From an uncultured Oscillospiraceae bacterium (GTDB lineage Bacteria > Bacillota > Clostridia > Oscillospirales > Ruminococcaceae), in contig USLH01000042.1 of the NCBI GenBank assembly GCA_900555435.1, positions 1 to 16,622 of the forward strand: 16,622 nucleotides of DNA, given 5' to 3'. Below, in pieces: positions 1-7,251 of the stretch. The stretch's first letter is position 1, and the number at the start of each line of letters is the position of its first letter. The notes under the pieces were generated by a model that did not search any database, was not told the DNA's origin, and saw only the letters and a program-made list of their open reading frames with translations. Both the position numbers and the translations under genes were made by a program.

Positions 1-1
1 C

Positions 2-1549
2 AAACGGCGGCACTGGGCGAAAGGGCTGTTCGGCATCTGCTGTGTGATGGCGCTGATCCCCTTTCTGAATAGCGCCTTCTCCGCCTTCAACTCGTCCTAT
101 TACGCCCGGTGGTTCTATATGCCGGTGCTGATCATGTCCCTGATGACGGTGATTTCGCTGGAGCAGAACCGGGAGGAGTTCCGTTTCGGCGTCCGGTGGA
201 CGACGGTGGTGATCCTGGCCTTTGCGGTGCTGGGTGTCTTCCCCTCCTACGAAGAGGGCGTCCTGAGCTTCGGGAAGCTTGTGAAATATCAGGAGCGGTT
301 CTGGCCCTACGTCATCATCGCACTGATGGGCGTGATCCTGGTCTGGTTCCTGACCCAGCTGAAGGGCAAGGCATTTTTCCGGGTCACCACGGCTTCGGTC
401 TGCTTTGTAAGCATCATTACCTCCCTTCTGATGCTGGCGCTGGGGAAGGGGAACGCCACCACCACCTACCGGGTGGTGGAAATGGGCCTACACGGCCGGG
501 AAAAGTTCTCCACCATCGCCGATGACAATGAACATTTCTACCGCATCGACCTGGATAACTGCATGGACAACTTTCCCATGTACTGGGAGATCCCCACCAT
601 TCAGGCGTTCCAGTCGGTGGTGCCCGCGTCCATCTTTGAGTTTTATGACGCCATCGGCTACGACCGGAACGTCGGCTCCCGTCCGGAGCAGAAATACGAG
701 GGCCTGCGGCCTTTGACCTCGGTGAAGTATTTGCTGACCTATGAGGATAAGGATGAGCCCAATGCCTCTGGCTACACCTACGTCGCTACAGAAAACGACC
801 TGAAGATCTATGAAAGCAGCAACTACATCCCTATGGGCTTCACCTACGATTATTATGTGGACGAAGCCATGTTTGCGCCTTATGCCAAGGCCAACCGGGA
901 CCGGCTGATGCTGGCGGGCATCTATCTGGATGACGACGCCATCGACCGGAACGAGGACATCTTAGACCTGCTCCCCGATGACAAGATGCCGGCGATCACC
1001 GCAAACGGCTTGGCAAAGCTCTGTGAGGAGCGCAGAAGAGAGACCTGTGACACCTTCGTCCGGGATAACGAGGGTTTTACCGCCACTTGTAATCTGAGCC
1101 GGGAAAACCTCGTCTTTTTCAGCGTTCCCTACGATGACGGCTGGACTGCCACCGTAAACGGCGAGCCGGTGCGGATCGAAAAGGCGAATGTGGGCTTCAT
1201 GGCCGTCCGTGTCCCGGCAGGGGAGGCGACCATCCGGTTTGATTACGAAACGCCCGGCTTGAAGCTAGGGCTGCTGATCACGGCGGGAGCCGGCGGAACG
1301 CTGCTCCTTTACCTGCTCCTTGTGTGGCTTGTGCGGCGGAAGCATCCGGAGTGGAAGGCAAAGCCCGGCGTCCACCTGAACCGGGAGCCGGCTTTCGACA
1401 TCATCCCGGCGGCAGAAGCCTATGAACAGAGCGTTTCCCGGAAGATCCGGGCGGTGCTGGCGGCTCCGAAGGAAGAGCCGGGAGAAGAAGCATCGGAAGA
1501 GCTGGAACCGGAAGAACCGGCTGAACCATTGGAGGAGGAAGAAGAATGA
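2..1549 (+). CDS. yfhO: YfhO-family membrane protein, 3' part (5' end outside window)
   Basis: The reading frame is open to the left edge, so this is the C-terminal part (about 515 residues seen) of a longer multi-pass protein; GTG 44 or ATG 47 is not the true start. Hydrophobic segments lie near the beginning (around FLNSAFSAF and WFYMPVLIMSLMTVI) and a last membrane helix follows the typical YfhO C-terminal module: a small beta domain with PYDDGWTATVNGEPV, then PGLKLGLLITAGAGG. YfhO proteins are GT-C-like membrane proteins; in Bacillus and Listeria they pair with a CsbB/GtcA-type lipid-linked sugar synthase to glycosylate lipoteichoic acid outside the membrane (established). The protein ends in a glutamate-rich cytoplasmic tail, whose last codons are also the Shine-Dalgarno sequence of the next gene. 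The 4-nt overlap with that gene (ATGA) argues for translational coupling. The family call is firm; the exact polymer modified here is inference. Confidence 0.85.
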   Translation, partial: KRRHWAKGLFGICCVMALIPFLNSAFSAFNSSYYARWFYMPVLIMSLMTVISLEQNREEFRFGVRWTTVVILAFAVLGVFPSYEEGVLSFGKLVKYQERFWPYVIIALMGVILVWFLTQLKGKAFFRVTTASVCFVSIITSLLMLALGKGNATTTYRVVEMGLHGREKFSTIADDNEHFYRIDLDNCMDNFPMYWEIPTIQAFQSVVPASIFEFYDAIGYDRNVGSRPEQKYEGLRPLTSVKYLLTYEDKDEPNASGYTYVATENDLKIYESSNYIPMGFTYDYYVDEAMFAPYAKANRDRLMLAGIYLDDDAIDRNEDILDLLPDDKMPAITANGLAKLCEERRRETCDTFVRDNEGFTATCNLSRENLVFFSVPYDDGWTATVNGEPVRIEKANVGFMAVRVPAGEATIRFDYETPGLKLGLLITAGAGGTLLLYLLLVWLVRRKHPEWKAKPGVHLNREPAFDIIPAAEAYEQSVSRKIRAVLAAPKEEPGEEASEELEPEEPAEPLEEEEE

Positions 1550-2508
1550 CGACCCTTTATGTGGTAGTTCCCTGCTATAACGAAGAAGAAGTGCTTCCGG
1601 AGACTTCCCGGCGGCTGGGGGAGAAGCTGGACGCTCTGGAAGCGACGGGGCGGATCTCGAAGGACAGCCGGGTGCTTTTCGTGGATGACGGCAGCAAGGA
1701 TCGGACGTGGCAGCTCATTTCCGGGCTGCATCAGAAGGACGACCGGTTCGGCGGGGTTAAGCTCTCCCGAAACCGGGGGCACCAGAACGCCCTGCTGGCT
1801 GGGCTTATGACGGCGAAGGATCTCTGCGACGCCGCCATCTCCATGGACGCCGACCTGCAGGACGACATCAACGCCATGGATCGGATGCTGGATGCCTTTG
1901 AAACCGGCTGTGACATCGTTTATGGCGTCCGTTCCAGCCGGAAAAAGGACACCTTTTTCAAGCGTGCCACGGCGCAGGGCTTCTATAAATTCATGAAGCT
2001 CATGGGGGTGGACATCGTCTACAACCACGCCGACTACCGGCTCATGAGCCGCCGGGCGTTGGAAGGGCTGGCGGATTACGATGAGGTGAATCTCTTCCTC
2101 CGGGGGATCGTCCCCCTGATCGGCTATAAGAGCACCACCGTGGAGTATGAACGGGCGGAGCGTTTCGCCGGTGAAAGCAAATATCCCCTCAAAAAGATGC
2201 TGGCCTTCGCCTTCGACGGGATCACGTCCTTTTCCGTGAAGCCCATCCGGTGGGTCACGGGGCTTGGCGTGCTGATCTTCGCCGCCAGCATTCTGGCGCT
2301 GATCTATATCCTGATCGTGAAGCTCTTAGGGTACACGGTGACCGGCTGGTCGACCACGACAGCGTCCATCTGGCTCTTAGGTGGGTTGCAACTGCTCTCC
2401 TTGGGGATCGTAGGGGAGTATGTGGGCAAGATCTATATGGAGGTCAAGGCCCGTCCCCGCTATTTGATCGAGGCACTGGAGCTGACCCCTCCGGAAGAAA
2501 AAGAATAA
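1546..2508 (+). CDS. GT2 polyprenyl-phosphate glycosyltransferase (CsbB/GtrB/DPM1-like)
   Basis: 320 residues. The N-terminal GT-A domain has the nucleotide-binding strand VVVPCYNEEE (6-15), LFVDDGS (44-50) and the metal-binding acidic motif MDADLQDD (100-107). Two membrane helices follow (about 235-259 and 271-295), then a basic KARPRYLIEA segment, the architecture of enzymes that transfer a sugar from a nucleotide donor to undecaprenyl phosphate on the cytoplasmic face. ATG 1546 follows GGAGGAGG with 7 nt spacing and overlaps the upstream yfhO stop by 4 nt. In Bacillus subtilis csbB and yfhO are neighbours acting in one teichoic-acid glycosylation route, so the pairing supports the same role here. 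The sugar (GlcNAc, glucose or other) cannot be read from the sequence. A terminator follows directly. Confidence 0.9.
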   Translation: MTTLYVVVPCYNEEEVLPETSRRLGEKLDALEATGRISKDSRVLFVDDGSKDRTWQLISGLHQKDDRFGGVKLSRNRGHQNALLAGLMTAKDLCDAAISMDADLQDDINAMDRMLDAFETGCDIVYGVRSSRKKDTFFKRATAQGFYKFMKLMGVDIVYNHADYRLMSRRALEGLADYDEVNLFLRGIVPLIGYKSTTVEYERAERFAGESKYPLKKMLAFAFDGITSFSVKPIRWVTGLGVLIFAASILALIYILIVKLLGYTVTGWSTTTASIWLLGGLQLLSLGIVGEYVGKIYMEVKARPRYLIEALELTPPEEKE

Positions 2509-2514
2509 AAAGAG

Positions 2515-2550
2515 ACCCGGGAGCAGGAGAGAACCTGTTCCCGGGTTTTG
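2515..2550. terminator. Bidirectional rho-independent terminator
   Basis: Arms 2515-2527 and 2534-2546 form a 13-bp stem (one G-T pair) with a 6-nt loop AGAGAA. A T-rich run (2546-2557) follows on the plus strand, and on the minus strand the complement of AAAAAGAGA provides TCTCTTTTT. It lies between two convergent genes (glycosyltransferase stop 2508, hydrolase stop 2559) and can serve both. Confidence 0.9.
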
Positions 2551-2558
2551 CTTTCTTC

Positions 2559-4163
2559 TTATTTTACCCGTGCGCCGCTGGCGTTTACTGTATGGCCGTC
2601 GGGAGTGGTGGCGTTTGCCGCCATCACGCCGCTGTCATAGAAGTAGTACCACGCATTGCCCACCTGCTTCCAGCCGGTGGTGACGCCGTTTTCGGTGAGA
2701 TAGTACCATGCAGGCCCTTCCTGCTTCCAGCCGGTGAGCAGCCCGCCCCAGCTCCGAAGGAAGTACCACTTTCCGCCGATCTGCTGCCAGTCGGTGCGCA
2801 TCTGGGTTGTGTCGGGGTCGAAGTAGTACCAGACGTTGTCGATCTTCCGCCAGCCGGAGGCCGCCTTGCCGCTTGCCTTGACGAAAAACTTCCAGCTCCC
2901 GTCGGAATAGCCGGTCCAAGTGCCGGTGCCGGCCTTGTCGTTATATTGGCTGGTAAGGTTGGGGTCGACGGAAGGCGTCTTCTGGTTGTTATACTGAGTG
3001 TAGAATTCATCTAACCCATCTACAGACAGGATAAATTGATACCGAAAATGGATCTCGCCGCTGATCTCAGGGATGGTGGCGTTCAGGGCGATCTGATCCT
3101 CGATCTGGGTGATGCCCTTCCAGCTGCCGGTGGTGCCGGCTTTGTAGTCCGCCATGCCGATGTAGAGCTTCACGCCGGTGCCCTTCACGGTATCCGCCCA
3201 CCATTTGACCAGCGTTTCATAGTCGGCCAAGCTGTGGCCGATCTCCCAGTAGATCTGAGGGCAGATGTAGTCCACCCAGCCTTCCTTCACCCATTTCCGG
3301 GTGTCGGCGTAGTGGGAGAAGTAGGTCTGGTTTCCGTTGGTGTTGGAGCCTCCGGAAAGGGAAGACTGGTTGGCCCAGATGCCGAAGGGACTGATGCCGA
3401 AGGAAACGGAAGCGTCCAGCTTATGAATGGCGGTATCCAGTTCTTTTACCAACTGGTTTACGTTGTCCCTCCGCCAGTCGTCGGCGTTTTTGAAGGCGGA
3501 ACCGTAGGTTTTATAGCTTGCGTCGTCGGGGAATCCTGTCCCGGGGTAGAAGTAGTCGTCCATGTGGATGCCGTCCACATCGTAGTTCTTGACGATCTCC
3601 GTGACGCCGTCTGCCACCAGCTGCCGCACCTCCGGGATGCCGGGATCCAGGTAGTAGTTACCGTCGGAGTATTTCACCACCCACTCCGGATGCTTGACCG
3701 CAGGATTGGTGGAAGCGAGATTGTTATAGTCCGAAGCGCCGGAGCGGGTCACCCGGTAGGGATTGATCCACGCATGAAGCTCCAGTCCCCGCTTGTGGGC
3801 TTCCTTCACCCAGTATTCCAGCGGGTCGAATCCGCCGGAGGGGGCGACTCCCTGCTTTCCGGTCAGGTACTGGCTCCAGGGATAGATCGAGGACTTATAA
3901 AGTGCGTCGCCGTTTGGCCGAACCTGTAAGATCACGGCAGTCATGCCCATGGCCTTGCAGTTGTCGAGGATCTCCGTCGCCTCGCTTTTTAACTGCGCCA
4001 CGGAAAGCCCTGTGGTGCTGGGATAATCCAGATTGTAGATGGTGGAGACCCACACGGCCCGGAATTCCTTGGGAGCGTCCGCAGCGGAAACCGGAGTGAC
4101 CAGTAAAGTCAGTGCGGTGGCCAGCGCCAAAAGCGCCGAAATCAGTCGTTTGAATCCTTTCAT
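2559..4163 (-). CDS. Secreted family-10-like glycosyl hydrolase (DUF187/GHL10, YngK-like) with cell-wall-binding repeats
   Basis: 534 residues. Residues 1-27 form a signal peptide (basic MKGFKR, hydrophobic core, VSA cleavage site). Residues about 33-390 match the GHL10/UPF0748 TIM-barrel family: EFRAVWVST (33-41), AVILQVRPNGDALYKS (76-91), LELHAWINPYR (117-127), DGIHMDDYFYP (197-207), DYICPQIYWE (298-307). The C-terminus (about 437-512) carries four aromatic repeats of the GWK-x5-WYYF type used for surface or wall attachment, and ends in NASGARVK. The start is ATG 4163, preceded by AAAGGA with a 5-nt gap and followed by the signal peptide; a longer in-frame reading to 4553 would start upstream of the promoter and lacks a signal. 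It probably acts on envelope or peptidoglycan-linked glycans outside the cell; YngK-type catalytic specificity is poorly known. It is monocistronic. Confidence 0.9.
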   Translation of the reverse strand: MKGFKRLISALLALATALTLLVTPVSAADAPKEFRAVWVSTIYNLDYPSTTGLSVAQLKSEATEILDNCKAMGMTAVILQVRPNGDALYKSSIYPWSQYLTGKQGVAPSGGFDPLEYWVKEAHKRGLELHAWINPYRVTRSGASDYNNLASTNPAVKHPEWVVKYSDGNYYLDPGIPEVRQLVADGVTEIVKNYDVDGIHMDDYFYPGTGFPDDASYKTYGSAFKNADDWRRDNVNQLVKELDTAIHKLDASVSFGISPFGIWANQSSLSGGSNTNGNQTYFSHYADTRKWVKEGWVDYICPQIYWEIGHSLADYETLVKWWADTVKGTGVKLYIGMADYKAGTTGSWKGITQIEDQIALNATIPEISGEIHFRYQFILSVDGLDEFYTQYNNQKTPSVDPNLTSQYNDKAGTGTWTGYSDGSWKFFVKASGKAASGWRKIDNVWYYFDPDTTQMRTDWQQIGGKWYFLRSWGGLLTGWKQEGPAWYYLTENGVTTGWKQVGNAWYYFYDSGVMAANATTPDGHTVNASGARVK

Positions 4164-4272
4164 AGCTGTCCTTTCTGTCCTTCTGACAACGTAAAACGCC
4201 CATGCCGCCGGGTTCGGCTCTCTCTTATGCCCTTGGGCACACCCGGGACTGCCCTTTTTTATCCGGCAGATC
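4164..4272 (-). promoter_or_regulatory. Foldable 5' leader of the glycosyl hydrolase gene
   Basis: About 109 nt between the predicted start of transcription and ATG 4163. Nested complementary segments are visible: 4203-4207 with 4264-4268 (TGCCG/CGGCA), 4208-4212 with 4242-4246 (CCGGG/CCCGG), and a small hairpin TGCC-CTTG-GGCA at 4228-4239. Together they could form a closed multi-helix fold of about 66 nt. I do not recognise the conserved core of the c-di-AMP, c-di-GMP-I/II or other common riboswitches. GC-rich sequence forms such pairings by chance fairly often, so this is only a candidate. Confidence 0.3.
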
Positions 4273-4278
4273 ACCTCC

Positions 4279-4307
4279 ATTGTACCATATTCTCCTCTCA
4301 GATTCAA
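4279..4307 (-). promoter_or_regulatory. Sigma-A-type promoter of the glycosyl hydrolase gene
   Basis: Reading the minus strand, the -35 element TTGAAT (4307-4302) and the -10 element TACAAT (4284-4279) are separated by exactly 17 nt. Predicted transcription start is near 4272, giving a leader of about 109 nt. Confidence 0.7.
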
Positions 4308-4387
4308 TCGTCGGAGCAGAAAAATACTGCAGCCTGCCGAATTTCGGAGAAACCGCCCGCCTCCCTGTCCGAATTTTCGCTTCCCCC

Positions 4388-4416
4388 TTGATTGATCCGG
4401 AAAAAGACGGTATAAT
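4388..4416 (+). promoter_or_regulatory. Sigma-A-type promoter of the CDF exporter / patatin operon
   Basis: The -35 element TTGATT (4388-4393), a 17-nt spacer and a perfect -10 element TATAAT (4411-4416) predict a start near 4422-4424. This places the whole hairpin series 4427-4667 inside the transcript. It is the only strong rightward promoter seen before the exporter gene. Confidence 0.75.
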
Positions 4417-4426
4417 AGCCTCAATG

Positions 4427-4667
4427 GCATTTGCCCATCGGGCAAATGCATTCTGCGCAAAGCGCAGAACCGGGGCGTAGCCGTCCCCCGGATAGAGAAC
4501 ATTGCATCGTTGGGTTTTGTCTTCGGCACAACGGCGGCGTCACCGCCTTCCAAAATCTGGCGATTTTGGCGGAAATGAAAAAAGAAACGAGCGTTTTTTA
4601 AAAGGAAAAATCAAATCTGATTTATCCTGCATAAGATGCAAAAAACATTTTGGAGGGATTAAACCCT
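4427..4667 (+). promoter_or_regulatory. Hairpin-dense 5' leader (candidate structured RNA or palindromic repeat)
   Basis: At least seven short-loop hairpins follow each other almost without spacers: 4427-4449 (10-bp perfect stem, loop ATC), 4451-4469 (8-bp perfect, loop AAA), 4470-4491 (CCGGGG/CCCCGG), about 4517-4531 (C(TTCG)G tetraloop), 4533-4547 (GGCGG/CCGCC), 4550-4569 (8-bp perfect, loop TGGC), 4608-4623 (6 bp) and 4628-4640 (5 bp). Last, AGGG 4654-4657, part of the Shine-Dalgarno sequence, can pair with CCCT 4664-4667 just before the ATG. CCAAAAT (4550-4556) can also pair with ATTTTGG (4647-4653), which overlaps the Shine-Dalgarno. An 8-codon reading frame MKKETSVF sits at 4575-4601. 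I do not see the yybP-ykoY (Mn) consensus or convincing NiCo riboswitch landmarks. A dispersed intergenic palindromic repeat is the main alternative. Confidence 0.5.
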
Positions 4668-5846
4668 ATGACAGAATTTCTGGTGCGCAGACTGGTCCGG
4701 GATTATCCGAATACAAAGGATCCGGAGGTGCGGACCCGGTACGGAAGGATGGCGGGGTTGGTCGGCGTTGTCTGCAACCTGCTTTTAGGCGGCGGAAAGG
4801 CACTGATCGGCGCCTTATTCGGGAGCATCTCCGTTCTGGCAGACGGCATCAACAACCTGTCGGACGCCACTTCTTCGGTGGTCACCCTGATCGGGTTTAA
4901 AATGTCCTCCCGGCCGGCGGATAAGGAGCACCCCTTCGGCCACGCCCGGATGGAGTACGTTTCCGGGCTGGTGGTAGCCATGCTGATCCTGATGGTGGGC
5001 TTCAGTCTGGTGAAGACCTCCTTCGGGAAGATCCTTCATCCGGAGGACGCCCCCTTCAGCTGGCTTTCCGTAGGAGTTTTGGCCGCTTCCGTGCTGGTCA
5101 AATTCTGGATGATGCTCTTCAACCGGAACATCGGCCGCCGCATCGATTCCACCGCTCTGATCGCCACGGCTGCTGACAGCCGCAACGATGTCATCGCCAC
5201 CTCCGCCGTTCTGCTGGCGACCCTTATTTCCAAGTGGTCGGGGGTCAATCTGGACGGCTGGATGGGTATGGCCATCGCCGTTTTCATCCTCTATTCCGGG
5301 GTGATGCTCATCAAGGATACGCTGAGCCCTCTTCTTGGGGAAGCGCCCAACCCGGAGCTGGTGCACCAGGTGATGAAGCGGCTGAAGACCTACGACGGGG
5401 TGCTGGGGATCCACGATCTGGTCGTCCACGACTACGGCCCGGGGCGGTGCTTTGCCACCGTCCATGTGGAAGTGGATGCAAAAGAAGACGTCATGCGCAG
5501 CCACGATCTCTGCGATGTGATCGAGCGGGATTTCGCCGCTTCAGGGCTTCATCTGGTGGTTCATATGGATCCCGTCGTGATGGACGATCCGGAGCTGAAC
5601 GCTCTGCATAAGCAGGTAGTCGAGGCGGTCGCTTCGATTGAAAAGGGAATCACCCTCCACGATTTCCGGGTGGTGAAGGGCTACAGCCACACCAATTTGA
5701 TCTTCGACGTGGCGGTGCCATCGGACTGTCCGTATACGGAATCAGAGCTGAAAGTGCTGATCCAGGAAAAAGTCCGGGCATTAGATCCGGACGCCAATTA
5801 TTATACCGTGGTCGGTATCGACCGCAATTACACGGAACTGGTCTGA
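4668..5846 (+). CDS. Cation diffusion facilitator (CDF) metal exporter, Mn-type site predicted
   Basis: 392 residues of the CDF family: a membrane domain with about six helices (residues 30-225) and cytoplasmic ferredoxin-like dimerisation domains (about 226-392, with two repeats, LGIHDLVVHDYGPGRCFATVHVEVDA and TLHDFRVVKGYSHTNLIFDVAV). The transport site is read from helix 2 (LADGINNLSDA: N62 and D66) and helix 5 (AADSRNDV: D170 and D174), giving N-D-D-D rather than the H-D-H-D of zinc exporters. From published comparison of streptococcal MntE and CzcD, N-D-D-D is associated with manganese. ATG 4668 is chosen because it follows GGAGGG (4652-4657) by 10 nt; an upstream in-frame TTG at 4650 overlaps the ribosome binding site itself. 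It exports divalent metal by proton antiport in known relatives. It is first gene of an operon with the patatin gene 13 nt downstream. Confidence 0.9.
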   Translation: MTEFLVRRLVRDYPNTKDPEVRTRYGRMAGLVGVVCNLLLGGGKALIGALFGSISVLADGINNLSDATSSVVTLIGFKMSSRPADKEHPFGHARMEYVSGLVVAMLILMVGFSLVKTSFGKILHPEDAPFSWLSVGVLAASVLVKFWMMLFNRNIGRRIDSTALIATAADSRNDVIATSAVLLATLISKWSGVNLDGWMGMAIAVFILYSGVMLIKDTLSPLLGEAPNPELVHQVMKRLKTYDGVLGIHDLVVHDYGPGRCFATVHVEVDAKEDVMRSHDLCDVIERDFAASGLHLVVHMDPVVMDDPELNALHKQVVEAVASIEKGITLHDFRVVKGYSHTNLIFDVAVPSDCPYTESELKVLIQEKVRALDPDANYYTVVGIDRNYTELV

Positions 5847-5859
5847 AAGGAGAAGGAAA

Positions 5860-7176
5860 ATGGGAAAGCTTGCATTGGTTTTAGCAGGGGGCGGCTCCCG
5901 GGGAGCCTATCAGATCGGCGTCTGGCAGGCGCTGCGGGAGATGGGGATTGAGTATCAGATCGTCACCGGTGCATCGGTGGGCGCTTTGAACGGCGCCATG
6001 CTGGTCCAGGGCGACTATGAAAAAGCCCGGGAAATGTGGGAGACCATCCACACGGACGACATCGTGAACTTCACCATCCCTCCGGAGGTCGCCGACTATC
6101 AGAAGCCCGGCTGGGAAAGGAACGTCTGGATGGCGTTCGTCAAAAAAGCGGCGGCTACCGGCGGGGCAGACTTTTCCCCGCTGGAAAAGACCATCGCAAA
6201 GGTGGTCTTCGAGGATCAGGTTCGGGCATCCGATGTGGATTTCGGGCTGGTAACGGTGCAATTCCCGTCCATGAAGCCGATGGAGCTGACCAAGAGCCAG
6301 ATCCCGGAAGGGCAGCTGCGGGATTTCCTGCTGGCATCTGCCGCCTGCTTCCCGGCATTTAAAAGCAAACAGATCGGGGACGCCCACTACATCGACGGTG
6401 GCTATCACGACAATATGCCCATCAATCTGGCGGTTTCTATGGGAGCGGAGGAAGTCCTCGCCATTGATTTGGACGGCCCCGGTATAGTCCGGAAGGAAAA
6501 GACCTACGGGGTACCCGTCCGGTACATCCGTTCCTATTGGAGCCTGGGGCCGTTCCTCTGGTTCGAGCCGGAGCTTTCCCGGCGGAACATGGCGCTGGGG
6601 TATCTGGACGCCAAGCGCTCCTACGGGCTTTCGGAGGGGACGGCTTACGCCTTTGCCCCCGGCACGGCGGCGCAGCTGAAAAAAGAGTACCTCGCCCCGG
6701 TGCGGCGGCTTTTGGAGAAGTTCCGCAGCTGGAACGAGGGGATAGAACTTAGAAATCAGGCAATGGAGCGGACGATGCTTTTCCGGCTGCAGCGGGCGCT
6801 GCGGAAGCGGAGAGGGGGGCTGCGCTCTGCGGAGGAGCTGCTGTTAGCCGGCATCGAGATCGCCGGGGAACAGCTGAATCTGGATCCCACGAAGGAATAT
6901 ACGCTGGATTCCTTCCGGGAGGCGCTCCGTTCGGCCTTCCGGTCAGTGGAACCCATGGCTTCGGAAGCCCTTTCCCAGCTCCGGAGCGGGAAAACGTCGG
7001 TTCGGGAACTGGTGGAACGGGTGCTGCGGGAAGGGAAGCTTCAGGCGGTGAGCCTCTGCTTCGGGGAGCTTGTCCGCAGCGGGGAGGAAAAGTCCCTGAC
7101 CGCCGGGCTTTGGAACATCTGCACCTTAGCGCCGGAACCTTTCCTTGCAGCGGCCTGCATTTATCTGGTGAAATAG
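5860..7176 (+). CDS. Patatin-like phospholipase (PNPLA/RssA type) with long C-terminal extension
   Basis: 438 residues. The patatin fold has the oxyanion loop GGGSRG (10-15), nucleophile elbow GASVG with Ser39 (37-41), and catalytic aspartate in the DGG motif (Asp179, IDGGYHDNMPIN). These two residues form the Ser-Asp dyad that hydrolyses acyl esters of membrane lipids. No signal peptide or membrane helix is evident, so it is cytoplasmic or membrane-peripheral. The patatin domain ends near residue 270; about 150 further residues are mostly charged and helical (with LRKRRGG and repeated REAL/RELVERV segments) and I do not recognise a domain there. ATG 5860 has AAAGGAGAAGG upstream with good spacing. 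It follows the CDF gene by 13 nt and is followed by a terminator, so the two form a two-gene operon. Confidence 0.9.
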   Translation: MGKLALVLAGGGSRGAYQIGVWQALREMGIEYQIVTGASVGALNGAMLVQGDYEKAREMWETIHTDDIVNFTIPPEVADYQKPGWERNVWMAFVKKAAATGGADFSPLEKTIAKVVFEDQVRASDVDFGLVTVQFPSMKPMELTKSQIPEGQLRDFLLASAACFPAFKSKQIGDAHYIDGGYHDNMPINLAVSMGAEEVLAIDLDGPGIVRKEKTYGVPVRYIRSYWSLGPFLWFEPELSRRNMALGYLDAKRSYGLSEGTAYAFAPGTAAQLKKEYLAPVRRLLEKFRSWNEGIELRNQAMERTMLFRLQRALRKRRGGLRSAEELLLAGIEIAGEQLNLDPTKEYTLDSFREALRSAFRSVEPMASEALSQLRSGKTSVRELVERVLREGKLQAVSLCFGELVRSGEEKSLTAGLWNICTLAPEPFLAAACIYLVK

Positions 7177-7201
7177 GAGGGAATCCTCCACGGGAAAAGA
7201 T

Positions 7202-7251
7202 AACCCCCGCACACCTTTCATTTTTCGGAGGTGTGCGAGGGTTTTATTCTT
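7202..7251 (+). terminator. Rho-independent terminator of the CDF-patatin operon
   Basis: CGCACACCT (7208-7216) pairs with AGGTGTGCG (7229-7237); after one mismatch AACCC (7202-7206) pairs with GGGTT (7239-7243). A T-rich run follows (TTTTATTCTTTTAT). The hairpin lies 26 nt after the patatin stop and also abuts the end of the decayed MATE fragment on the other strand. Confidence 0.85.

Noticed and set aside
1420..2028. 202-codon open frame on the minus strand
   Set aside because: It is antisense to the glycosyltransferase catalytic domain and its low-complexity serine end is the complement of the glutamate codons of YfhO.
3036..3929. 297-codon open frame on the plus strand
   Set aside because: It is antisense to the glycosyl hydrolase barrel, which has a signal peptide, family motifs and a promoter. 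The opposite-strand translation has no recognisable motif.
4164..4553. N-terminal extension of the glycosyl hydrolase frame
   Set aside because: It would place codons upstream of the predicted promoter and before the signal peptide, and ATG 4163 has a good ribosome binding site.
4427..4640. CRISPR-like repeat array
   Set aside because: The palindromes differ in sequence and length, with no constant repeat or spacer size.
4427..4667. Known metal riboswitch (yybP-ykoY or NiCo type) before the CDF gene
   Set aside because: The conserved core bases of yybP-ykoY are not visible and the separate perfect hairpins do not fit the four-way NiCo fold as I know it; a covariance-model search would settle it.
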